Source: an uncultured Clostridia bacterium
Lineage (GTDB): Bacteria; Bacillota; Clostridia; Christensenellales; Borkfalkiaceae
Direction of reading: 5' to 3'
Assembly (NCBI GenBank): GCA_947625555.1
Contig: CANQOT010000011.1
Span: 1-50,832 of the forward strand
Length of the DNA: 50,832 bases
The notes under the pieces were generated by a model. That model was not told the origin of the DNA, ran no database searches, and saw nothing but the letters and a program-made list of their open reading frames with translations. The position numbers and the translations under genes were made by a program. This document shows, one piece after another, positions 43,576 through 50,832 of this stretch (its first letter is position 1; each line of letters opens with the position of its first letter).

Positions 43576-44342
43576 TATCGTTTACAATATCGATGCTTGA
43601 TCGCGATATACGCGGCGGCAAGGCCCGCCATACAGCAAAGAACGAGCAGTCTGCACGCCGTGATGACGGCGACGGGCGTGCGCGCGGCTTCCGCCGAGAG
43701 GTCCCCTTCGAAAAGCGCTCTTCTCGCATAGAAAAGAAGCGGCTCCGCGGCGAGGGACAGGGCGAGCAGGACGAAGAGCGCTATGGCGACGCCGAGCATC
43801 GCATGCGACCACTTTTTCTCCCCTAAACAGATGAGAAAATCGAAGAGGGCGAGCGCGGGAATGAAGCGCAAAAAGAAGAGCGCCCCGCCGAGGTCGAAGA
43901 GAAGCTCGTTTTCATCTTGTAACCGCACAAGGCTGAATAGCCAATCCTCGAAGACCGTCCCTTCGGGAGGGACTGCCCCGCGCTCAAAGACGAGGACGGC
44001 GTCGACGGTCAAAAAAATGCCGACGCAGAGAAGTACCCCCGCGAGCACCGCCAAAAACACGCGTTTTATAATAAGGTTCTTGCGCGGCGCGCGCTCCTGC
44101 GCCTCTCTTTCGGATATGAGCGCTTTCTCTTCGATGGGAGGGAGCTCTTCCGCGAGCAATAGCTCGTCCAAAGATGCCCCGAGAAGGCGGCTTATCTTCA
44201 CGAGATATTCCGTATCGGGCACAGCGATATCGTTCTCCCACCTGCTCACCGATTGCCGCGATACGCCGAGCGCTTCCGCAAAGTTTTCCTGCGAATAACC
44301 CGCCCGCGACCGAAGCGTGTAGATATTTTCTCCAAGTTGCAT
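43575..44342 (-). CDS. XRE-type regulator with membrane domain
   Basis: Residues 1-60 are a Cro/CI helix-turn-helix (AGYSQENFAEALGVSRQSVSRW). A charged linker leads to about four membrane helices (near 92-112, 150-170, 178-200 and 230-250). Such proteins couple an HTH to a membrane sensor. The targets are unknown; the gene upstream on the same strand, GH31, is a candidate. The 255-residue length and N-terminal HTH are common in Firmicutes. Confidence 0.87.
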   Translation of the reverse strand: MQLGENIYTLRSRAGYSQENFAEALGVSRQSVSRWENDIAVPDTEYLVKISRLLGASLDELLLAEELPPIEEKALISEREAQERAPRKNLIIKRVFLAVLAGVLLCVGIFLTVDAVLVFERGAVPPEGTVFEDWLFSLVRLQDENELLFDLGGALFFLRFIPALALFDFLICLGEKKWSHAMLGVAIALFVLLALSLAAEPLLFYARRALFEGDLSAEAARTPVAVITACRLLVLCCMAGLAAAYIAIKHRYCKR

Positions 44343-44398
44343 GGTTTGCTCCTTATTTCATGTGATTTTTGGGATATCCTTGACGGCATTGTATCAGA

Positions 44399-44428
44399 AA
44401 AGCGGGGCAACGTCTATCAACCCCGCTT
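44399..44428 (-). terminator. Terminator of the GH31 gene
   Basis: AAGCGGGG and CCCCGCTT pair over a 13-nt loop and are followed by TTCTG on the minus strand. It lies 82 bp after the GH31 stop and ahead of the XRE membrane regulator. Confidence 0.65.
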
Positions 44429-44510
44429 GAAAATTCTTTGATTTCTTGTAAACTTTGTGTTACATGCCGCGGTTTTTTGGAAAAACGGGGGCGGCAATCC
44501 AACGCTCCGC

Positions 44511-46958
44511 TTATTTTTCCTTGACTTGGGACTTCCGGCGGCGTTTGGGAACGGCCTCCATGAGGCGATCCTTCACCTCGGCGGGAAGCATGGAAAGGCG
44601 CACGGCCGACGCATATTCCGCGACGCTCTCGGAAAGACGCACGGTCTGCCAAACGGCCTCCTTGCGGTCGTTGTTGCATTCGGCGCGCGTGAGGATGCGG
44701 TGAGCGGAACGAATGAGCTGCTGCGCCGCGGTCGGAGGCGTAAAGGTCGCCTCGACAGTATATTCCTTGCCCGCCTCGAAGGCAAATTCCACGGCGAGCT
44801 CATCCGAAAGAAGGGGCTCGATCTCCTCTTCCTTCCCGTTCACAAGGAGCTTGACCTCCCCCTCGGGGATATCGGCAAACCAGATAAGAAGGCGCCTGTT
44901 TTCGGGCACCGCGGCCGCGTTCCCATGGGAAGAGATCTTGACCTTCTGCACGCCTTCTCCCCCCACCATGTCGAAGTCGGTATAAAATTCTTGCACGCCA
45001 TCCTCGGACATGGTATCCTCGTAGAGCGTATAGTGTCCGTCTCCGCGGAAAACGCGCGCTTCGAGCTTTTCGGGATTTTTTGTGCCGTTTCCCTCGTTTC
45101 GGGAGAGGGGCAAGACGGCCCCCGCCTTGGCAAAGACGGGCATCTCGTCGAGGGTGCGCAGGATGGTCTTTTTCTGCCCGCCCGCGCCGATCTCGTAGCG
45201 CTCTCCCGTGAATATGTCCGTCCAGATGCCCTCGGGCAGCCACACCTTCACGCGGGCATAGCCGTCGCGGCGGCGCTTTTCGGTGACGGGTGCGACGAGG
45301 AGCTCGCTCCCGAAGTAGTATTCGTTTTCGAAGCGGTAGGCCTCTTCCTCCCGATTGCGGTAATAGAGCGGTTCGATGAGCGCGATTCCCTCTTCGTGCG
45401 TGCGGTGGGCCGCCGTGTAGAGGTAGGGCACGAGGCGATGGCGAAGGCGCAAAAAGTTTGCCGCGATCTCCCCCACGCCGTTCGAATAGGCGAAGGGCTC
45501 CTTGGTGACCGTCTCCGAACAGGCGCTGTGCAGGCGGTCGATGGGACTGAATACGCCGAATTGGATGAAGCGGACGTAGAGTTCGCCGTCCGTCTCCCCC
45601 TGCTGGTGGCCGCCGATATCGTGGCTCCACCACGTATAGCCGATGTTGGAGGCCGTCGCGGTGAAGTACGGGAGATACCCGAGCGTTTTCCATGTAATGA
45701 GGGTATCGCCCGAGAAGCCGACGGGATAGCGGTGCGAGCCGATGCCCGCATAGCGCGAGAGAATGAGGGGCACGGGGTGGTTTTCCGCCGCGTCGAGATA
45801 GTGATAGTGGTTGAGCGCCCACAGGGGATCGAGCCCTTCCATCGCAGACTGCGTCCCCTGTTGCCAATCGATCCACCAAAATTCCACCCCCTCCCTCTCG
45901 TACGGCTTATGGAGAATGGAAAAATAGGCGTTGATGAAGGCGGGGTCGGAAAAATCGAATGCAACGGGAAGGAACTTTTCGGGATCGCGCCCCATTGCGC
46001 GCGACATTTCGCCGTACTGCGCCTCCCACCAGCGCACGCCGCCCGAGGGATGCAGGTTCAAGGTGGCTTTGAGCCCCCTCCGCCCGAGCTCCTCCAAAAA
46101 GGAAACGCGGTCGGGGAAGAGATGTTTGTTCCATGTATAGCCCGTCCAGCCGACGTTATCGGGCGTGACGCCATACACGCGCGTATTGCGCCCCGTCGCC
46201 CTCAATCCGCAGTCCTCTTCGACGGAATAGGAATAGTGCCAATCCATATCGATCGTGGCGACGGAGAGCGGGACACGGTATGCCGCAAAGCGGTTCAGAA
46301 GTTTCAAATACTCCTTGTCCGAATAGGCATGATAGCGGCTCCACCAATTTCCGAGGGCATAGCGCGGGATCATGGGAACGGGGCCCGTGATTTGATAGAG
46401 CGCCCGCACCGCGCCGCGGTAATCGCTCCCGAAGGCGAAGATGTATTCGTCCGTCCCGTCCCCCCATTCGGGCTTCACCTCGCCGTCCTCCCCGAGGGTC
46501 AGGGAGGCCTCATCGTCGAAGAGCGCGACCCCGCTCAACGAACATACGCCCGCCCCGAGCTTGATCTTCTCGGGCACCTTGCCGTAGGTATAGGCGTCGC
46601 CGTCGCAACCGTCGAGGGTGCGGTAGGTCCCGAGGAGGTTCCCCTCGTTGTCGAGCTTGATCTCGCCGCCGCCGAGATCGACGGTGCAGTCCTCGCGCTT
46701 CTCGCGGAGGATGAGCTTGCAGGCGGCCGTTTGGATGATGCACGCCTCGCCATCCTGCGTGACGACGTGATCCGTGGGGGACATGTCGCGGAACCATACC
46801 GTCTGTGTCGCGCCGTCGCGGAACTTCTTCGCGGGGCTGTGTTCGAGGCGGAAGAGCCGCGTGCCTAAAACGGTGACGCGGTAATTTCTCCAAAAGACGA
46901 GATTTTTGGGGTCGGCCGCGGGACGGGTCCTAACAACCAAATGATCGGAAAGGCGCAT
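44511..46958 (-). CDS. Glycoside hydrolase family 31
   Basis: The start at 46958 has AAGGAGG 4 bp upstream. The 815-residue enzyme probably cleaves alpha-glucosidic or related bonds. It has an N-terminal beta domain, the catalytic barrel (IPRYALGNWWSRYHAYSDKE at about 198), the nucleophile D364 in FWWIDWQQGTQ, and the acid/base D447 in WWSHDIGGH. C-terminal beta domains follow, then a helical tail of about 70 residues ending in a Lys/Arg-rich run. No signal peptide is seen, so it acts in the cytoplasm on imported oligosaccharides. No transporter is next to it. Confidence 0.95.
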   Translation of the reverse strand: MRLSDHLVVRTRPAADPKNLVFWRNYRVTVLGTRLFRLEHSPAKKFRDGATQTVWFRDMSPTDHVVTQDGEACIIQTAACKLILREKREDCTVDLGGGEIKLDNEGNLLGTYRTLDGCDGDAYTYGKVPEKIKLGAGVCSLSGVALFDDEASLTLGEDGEVKPEWGDGTDEYIFAFGSDYRGAVRALYQITGPVPMIPRYALGNWWSRYHAYSDKEYLKLLNRFAAYRVPLSVATIDMDWHYSYSVEEDCGLRATGRNTRVYGVTPDNVGWTGYTWNKHLFPDRVSFLEELGRRGLKATLNLHPSGGVRWWEAQYGEMSRAMGRDPEKFLPVAFDFSDPAFINAYFSILHKPYEREGVEFWWIDWQQGTQSAMEGLDPLWALNHYHYLDAAENHPVPLILSRYAGIGSHRYPVGFSGDTLITWKTLGYLPYFTATASNIGYTWWSHDIGGHQQGETDGELYVRFIQFGVFSPIDRLHSACSETVTKEPFAYSNGVGEIAANFLRLRHRLVPYLYTAAHRTHEEGIALIEPLYYRNREEEAYRFENEYYFGSELLVAPVTEKRRRDGYARVKVWLPEGIWTDIFTGERYEIGAGGQKKTILRTLDEMPVFAKAGAVLPLSRNEGNGTKNPEKLEARVFRGDGHYTLYEDTMSEDGVQEFYTDFDMVGGEGVQKVKISSHGNAAAVPENRRLLIWFADIPEGEVKLLVNGKEEEIEPLLSDELAVEFAFEAGKEYTVEATFTPPTAAQQLIRSAHRILTRAECNNDRKEAVWQTVRLSESVAEYASAVRLSMLPAEVKDRLMEAVPKRRRKSQVKEK

Positions 46959-47029
46959 GTTGCCTCCTTGTTTGTTTCTTTCGGACGGGGCGATGCAAAG
47001 ACGCGCAATGAGGGAACTTCGCGCGGCCC

Positions 47030-47068
47030 CGAAAAATGAAAAGGGAGCGGACGAACTTGCCCGCTCCC
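47030..47068 (-). terminator. Terminator of the GGGtGRT/NifU-like pair
   Basis: GGGAGCGG and CCGCTCCC pair and are followed by TTTTCATTTTT on the minus strand, 8 bp after the stop codon. Confidence 0.85.
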
Positions 47069-47076
47069 CCGCTTTC

Positions 47077-48078
47077 TTACTTTGCCATGCCTTCCTGTAC
47101 GGCGACGGCAACGGCGACGGTCGCGCCGACCATCGGGTTGTTGCCCATGCCGATGAGGCCCATCATCTCGACGTGCGCGGGGACGGACGAGGAGCCCGCA
47201 AACTGCGCGTCGGAGTGCATTCTGCCCATCGTGTCCGTCATGCCGTAGCTCGAAGGGCCTGCCGCCATGTTGTCGGGGTGGAGCGTCCTGCCCGTGCCGC
47301 CGCCCGAGGCGACGGAGAAGTACTTCACGCCGTTTTCGACGCACCACTTCTTATACGTGCCCGCGACGGGGTGCTGGAAGCGCGTGGGATTGGTGGAATT
47401 GCCCGTGATGGAGACGCCCACCTTCTCGAGCTTCATGATGGCGACGCCTTCGGGAACGTTATCCGCGCCGTAGCACTTGACCTTGGAGCGCGGCCCGTCG
47501 GAATAGGCGATCTGATTTGTGACCTTCACCGTCTCGGTATAGGGGTCGAACACCGTCTCGCAATAGGTGAACCCGTTGATGCGGGAGATGATCATCGCCG
47601 CATCCTTGCCGAGCCCGTTCAAAATGACGCGGAGGGGGTTCTTCCGCACCTTGTTCGCGTTCATCGCAATGGAAATTGCGCCCTCGGCCGCCGCGAAGCT
47701 CTCATGCCCCGCGAGGAAGCAGAAGCATTCCGTCTCCTCGGAGAGGAGCATCTTGCCGAGGTTCCCGTGGCCCCTTCCCACCTGCCTGTTCTCGGCGACG
47801 GAGCCGGGAATGCAGAAGGATTGCAGGCCGATGCCGATGGCTTCCGCCGCATCCGCCGCCTTCTTGCAGCCCTTCTTGATGGCGATCGCCGCGCCCACGG
47901 TGTAGGCCCAGACCGCATTCTCGAAGCAGATGGGCTGGGTGCCGCGCACGATCTTATCGCAATCCACGCCCTTGGCAAGGCAAATATCCTTGCATTCCTC
48001 GACGGAGGAAATGCCGTATTCCTTCAAAACTGAGTTGATCTTGTCGATCCTTCTCTCATATCCTTCAAACAGAGCCAT
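47077..48078 (-). CDS. GGGtGRT protein
   Basis: The start at 48078 has AAGGAGG 7 bp upstream. The 333-residue protein carries the name-giving GGGTGRT at 259-265, within VASGGGTGRTLHPDNMAAGP. It ends MVGATVAVAVAVQEGMAK. It is cysteine-rich (C33, C40, C51, C71, C89, C118, C120 among others). The family is known by this motif and by its pairing with a NifU-like scaffold, as here with an 11-bp gap. A role with iron-sulfur clusters is inferred from the partner; no reaction is established. Confidence 0.9.
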   Translation of the reverse strand: MALFEGYERRIDKINSVLKEYGISSVEECKDICLAKGVDCDKIVRGTQPICFENAVWAYTVGAAIAIKKGCKKAADAAEAIGIGLQSFCIPGSVAENRQVGRGHGNLGKMLLSEETECFCFLAGHESFAAAEGAISIAMNANKVRKNPLRVILNGLGKDAAMIISRINGFTYCETVFDPYTETVKVTNQIAYSDGPRSKVKCYGADNVPEGVAIMKLEKVGVSITGNSTNPTRFQHPVAGTYKKWCVENGVKYFSVASGGGTGRTLHPDNMAAGPSSYGMTDTMGRMHSDAQFAGSSSVPAHVEMMGLIGMGNNPMVGATVAVAVAVQEGMAK

Positions 48079-48089
48079 TTTGCACCTCC

Positions 48090-48791
48090 TTATTCCTTGC
48101 GGGGGTCGATGTATTTGACCGCACCCTGATCTTCCGCGAACCTGCCGTAGTGCCCCATCGCCTTCTCCCAAGCCTCGTTGGGGGTGAGGCCCTTCTTGAT
48201 GAAGTCGGTCATCTTGCCGAGGGAGACAAATTCGTAGCCGATGACTTGGTTATCCTTATCGAGCGCAAGGCGGGTGACATACCCCTCCGCCATTTCGAGA
48301 TAGCGCACGCCCTTCGCCGCGGTCCCATACATGGTACCCACCTGCGAGCGAAGTCCCTTGCCGAGATCTTCAAGTCCCGCGCCGATGACAAGGCCGTCGT
48401 CCGAGAACGCGGACTGCGTTCTGCCGTACACGATTTGAAGGAACAGCTCGCGCATGGCGGTGTTGATGGCGTCGCACACAAGGTCGGTGTTGAGGGCTTC
48501 CAAAATGGTCTTGTGGGGAAGAATTTCCGCCGCCATTGCCGCCGAGTGCGTCATGCCAGAACAGCCGATCGTCTCGACGAGGGCCTCCTGAATGACGCCG
48601 CCCTTCACATTGAGGGTGAGCTTGCAGGCGCCCTGCTGGGGAGCGCACCAGCCCACGCCGTGGGTAAAGCCGTTGATGTCCGTGATCTGCTTTGCGCACA
48701 CCCACTTGCCCTCTTCGGGAATGGGAGCGGGGTCGTGCCTCGGCCCCTTCGCAACGCAACACATATTTTCCACTTCGCGTGAATATTGCAT
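48090..48791 (-). CDS. NifU-like iron-sulfur scaffold protein
   Basis: The 233-residue protein has an IscU/NifU N-type core: GWCAPQQGACKLTL, VETIGCSGMTHSAAMAAEIL and LVCDAINTAMREL give cysteines at 49, 56, 77 and 106. An N-terminal segment with CC at 11-12 and a C-terminal extension of about 90 residues go beyond the usual scaffold. GGAGG lies 7 bp before the ATG. It heads a two-gene unit with the GGGtGRT protein and may build or deliver a cluster for it. No cysteine desulfurase is nearby. Confidence 0.9.
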   Translation of the reverse strand: MQYSREVENMCCVAKGPRHDPAPIPEEGKWVCAKQITDINGFTHGVGWCAPQQGACKLTLNVKGGVIQEALVETIGCSGMTHSAAMAAEILPHKTILEALNTDLVCDAINTAMRELFLQIVYGRTQSAFSDDGLVIGAGLEDLGKGLRSQVGTMYGTAAKGVRYLEMAEGYVTRLALDKDNQVIGYEFVSLGKMTDFIKKGLTPNEAWEKAMGHYGRFAEDQGAVKYIDPRKE

Positions 48792-48899
48792 TTGAAATCC
48801 TCCGATTACCTTTTCCCTATGGGAAACATTTTCTGCATTATTTTACCATATCCCTTTCAAAAACACAAGGATTTATCGAAATTTTTAGAGGGAAAATGA

Positions 48900-49140
48900 G
48901 TGGGAAATGGTAAGCTCCTCCTTGGGGAGGAGCCGGCACGCATAAGCGTGACTGAGGTGGGGAATGCAATTTTGGAAACAATGTGGAGCAAATGATAACC
49001 CACCCATTTCGCTTCCCCCTCCCCGAGGAGGGGGTTTGCGTCATCGCTCCCTCATCACAAAAACAAACCGCCGAAGGCGGACATGGTATCCCCCTCGGCG
49101 GTCTGAACGCTGAAAATGTGCGCTGCGGAGCAAGCTCCGC
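48900..49140. repeat. Cluster of GC-rich palindromic repeats
   Basis: CTCCTCCTTGGGGAGGAG (48916-48933) is followed by GGCACGC-ATAA-GCGTG and ACTGAGGTGGGG. CCCCCTCC-CCGA-GGAGGGGG lies near 49016-49033. Further hairpins are CCGCCGAAGGCGG and GCTGCGGAGC/GCTCCGC. They resemble interspersed repeats common in gut Clostridia. No gene lies between 48792 and 49174. Confidence 0.65.
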
Positions 49141-49174
49141 GGCGCAGAAAATGTTGCTTTTTTTCTATTTGGCC

Positions 49175-49696
49175 TTAATCCAATTTTAATCTTGTCGTCC
49201 TCTTTATTCCATATATGTTTTTATAAGTGATTTCAATATCAATGTATCTCCTAATCGTTCTCAAAGCTTGAAATAAATTAGGATATGCTTGTTGATTTTT
49301 CTGATCATCTGTATTGATTTCCAAAAGCACTAACTCCTTATCGGATATCATCGATCTGTTTTTTAACGCAGTTTTATCTAAAAACGTCGTCCATTTAAGA
49401 TCGTGGGGTGACACGCCCAATTTATTGGCATATAGCCGCTCTAATGTATCAACGTTCTCTTCTTGCCCATCATAGAAATACTTTATATCTATGATTTTCA
49501 TCAACCCACTACCCGTATTTGCAAGAATATCCGCAAATTTAGCTCTGTACGCCAATTTTCGCCAAAATGGATTAGGTTTTACATAATGAATTTCTTTTAG
49601 CAACGTGACGAGCAAAGTGATAGCGGCGAACACTGCACTTACAATAATACAAATGTTCGCTCCGAGTTGGATTTTCTCCATGCATTGTACTTCCAT
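49175..49696 (-). CDS. Hypothetical membrane-anchored protein, 173 residues
   Basis: A hydrophobic helix (about residues 12-35, ANICIIVSAVFAAITLLVTLL) is followed by a polar domain with a mixed helix/strand look, ending KNIYGIKRTTRLKLD. AAGGAG lies 9 bp before the ATG. It lies 57 bp downstream of the LRR protein gene on the same strand. I do not recognise the family. The AT-rich codons resemble those of the other accessory genes rather than of the core. Confidence 0.65.
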   Translation of the reverse strand: MEVQCMEKIQLGANICIIVSAVFAAITLLVTLLKEIHYVKPNPFWRKLAYRAKFADILANTGSGLMKIIDIKYFYDGQEENVDTLERLYANKLGVSPHDLKWTTFLDKTALKNRSMISDKELVLLEINTDDQKNQQAYPNLFQALRTIRRYIDIEITYKNIYGIKRTTRLKLD

Positions 49697-49753
49697 AAAA
49701 ATTTTCTCCTTAGTTTTTTATTTTTTAGGCATTACCGATAAAGCTGAATTTAT

Positions 49754-50812
49754 TTATGCGTTTTTCGTCCAAAGAACGATCGTTGTGCCGTCCTCATCGT
49801 AATGCCACCAATTTTTGCTCTCCTGCCACTGCTCCGCGGTGGGCGTTTGGGCGGAGAAGTAATACTTGGTCGCCCTCATGAATTGCCCATTAAAATTTTG
49901 GTCATTGTTAATCTGAATGCTATTCCATTGCGAAGGCGTCCCTTTGTAATAAACATTAGGAGAGCAATCATCGAACGCCGCATATCCAATCGAGGTCACG
50001 CTGTCAGGTATCGTAATGCTCGTCAGCCCGCTACAACCACTGAACGCACCATCCCCTATCTCGGTCACGCTGTTTGGAATTTCTATGCTCGTCAGCCCGC
50101 TACAATCACTGAACGCATAACTCCCAATTTTGGTCACGTTATCGGGAAGGATACTGTTGTTACAGCCGCGAATTATAATTTTGGATTGGGTTTCAATGAG
50201 GCAGTCTTGTTCGCTCCGATATACGGAATTCCCCGCCACGACTGTAATATGCTCAAGCCCAATGCAACTAACGAACGCATAACTCCCAATTGAGGTCACA
50301 CCTTTTCCTATCTTCACACTTTTAAGCCCGGTGCACCACCTGAACGCAGCGCCCCCAATCGAGGTCACGCTGTCGGGAATCGTTATGCCCGTCAGCCCGC
50401 TGCACTTGCAAAACGCCCCGTCCCCGATCGAGGACACGCTGTCGGGAATGGTGAGGCTCGTAAGCGAACTGCAATTATAGAACATCTCTTTCCCGATTGA
50501 GGTCACGCTATCAGAAATAGTGATGCTCATAAGCGACTTGCAATCATAGAACGCTTGATCTCCAATATCGTTCACGTTGTCGGGGATTTCAATACAAGTA
50601 AGGCTACTGCAATCGGCGAACGCATCATATCCAATCGTGGTCACACCTTCTCCTATCGTCACGCTTTCAAGCCCACTGCAATCGGCGAACGCATTATCTC
50701 CAATTGAGGTTACGCCTTCTCCTATCGTCACGCTTTCAAGCCCACTGCAATCGGCGAACGCACATTCAATAGGCTTGGGGATTTTTCCCGCCGCTTGGCG
50801 GCATAACCGAAG
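49754..50812 (-). pseudogene. BspA-like leucine-rich repeat protein, 5' end broken
   Basis: About ten LRR_5 repeats of the form SGLTSITIPDSVTSIG-AF-DC fill the frame. They are followed by the common BspA tail (YYKGTPSQWNSIQINNDQNF, then WWHYDEDGTTIVLWTKNA). The frame is open up to 50812, where TAA (50813-50815) closes it. No ATG, GTG or TTG precedes the first repeats except a GTG at 50731 inside a repeat. There is no signal peptide. Either a frameshift or a rearrangement separates it from its start, which could lie outside the window. It is a relative of the lipoprotein at 14722-15954. Confidence 0.75.
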
Positions 50813-50816
50813 TTAT
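50793..50816. other. Perfect hairpin at the broken end of the LRR gene
   Basis: GCGGCATAAC and GTTATGCCGC form a 10-bp stem around a TTCG loop (minus strand). A further GCCGC/GCGGC pairing lies beside it. There is no T run, so it is not a classical terminator. It may mark a repeat or an element end at the rearrangement. Confidence 0.5.
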
Positions 50817-50832
50817 GCCGCTGTGCGCTTCC

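Overview
The window looks like a chromosomal segment of a GC-rich member of the Bacillota, most likely class Clostridia and possibly a gut lineage. The evidence is a large SRP RNA with an Alu domain, a clostridial S10-spc-alpha ribosomal cluster with rpsD between rpsK and rpoA, zinc-type S14, L32, L36 and S4, a pta-ackA pair, a TmcAL homologue, BspA-like leucine-rich repeat proteins, and TTGACA-17-TATAAT promoters with AGGAGG ribosome binding sites. The genus cannot be named from the sequence alone.

Bases 1-6,500 are an accessory region of lower GC. The left edge holds two tandem large serine recombinase genes: one cut by the window edge, the other lacking its catalytic domain. A tRNA-Glu(CTC) gene follows, with a degenerate copy between it and its promoter. 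Next come two inverted, near-identical tRNA-Pro genes, AGG on + and CGG on -, about 3.8 kb apart. Between them lie a MobV-type relaxase, a recognisable pMV158-like oriT, a strong promoter, a small downstream gene, two small unknown genes and a frameshifted remnant. I read this as the eroded remains of a mobilizable element of the Tn4451 kind.

Bases 6,578-20,000 are mostly housekeeping. They hold a copper module (csoR-copA with its operator), a flavin reductase-rubredoxin fusion, yceD-rpmF, pta-ackA, tmcAL, an XRE regulator divergent from a BspA-like lipoprotein, two overlapping flavoprotein genes, and a membrane-anchored DUF1508 protein with a long charged linker. Bases 20,062-25,769 hold an Mrp/NBP35 ATPase, the SRP RNA, a dispersed structured repeat, a zinc-ribbon membrane protein, an XRE regulator, an M18 aminopeptidase and a D-2-hydroxyacid dehydrogenase with a cysteine-rich tail.

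Bases 25,853-41,739 are the ribosomal protein cluster, entirely on the minus strand, from rpsJ down to rplQ, and including secY, adk, map, infA and rpoA. It has a promoter with a leader of about 260 nt before rpsJ that contains a terminator-like hairpin. A second strong promoter with a leader of about 235 nt precedes rpsM. A dispersed repeat begins directly after the secY stop codon.

Bases 42,133-50,832 hold an ArsB/NhaD-like transporter, an XRE membrane regulator, a GH31 glycoside hydrolase, a GGGtGRT protein paired with a NifU-like scaffold, a repeat-rich intergenic region, a small membrane protein, and a second BspA-like protein whose 5' end is broken near the right edge. The least explained items are the tRNA-Pro(AGG), which lacks the usual proline identity bases, the GGGtGRT/NifU-like pair, the structured repeats and the two ribosomal leaders.
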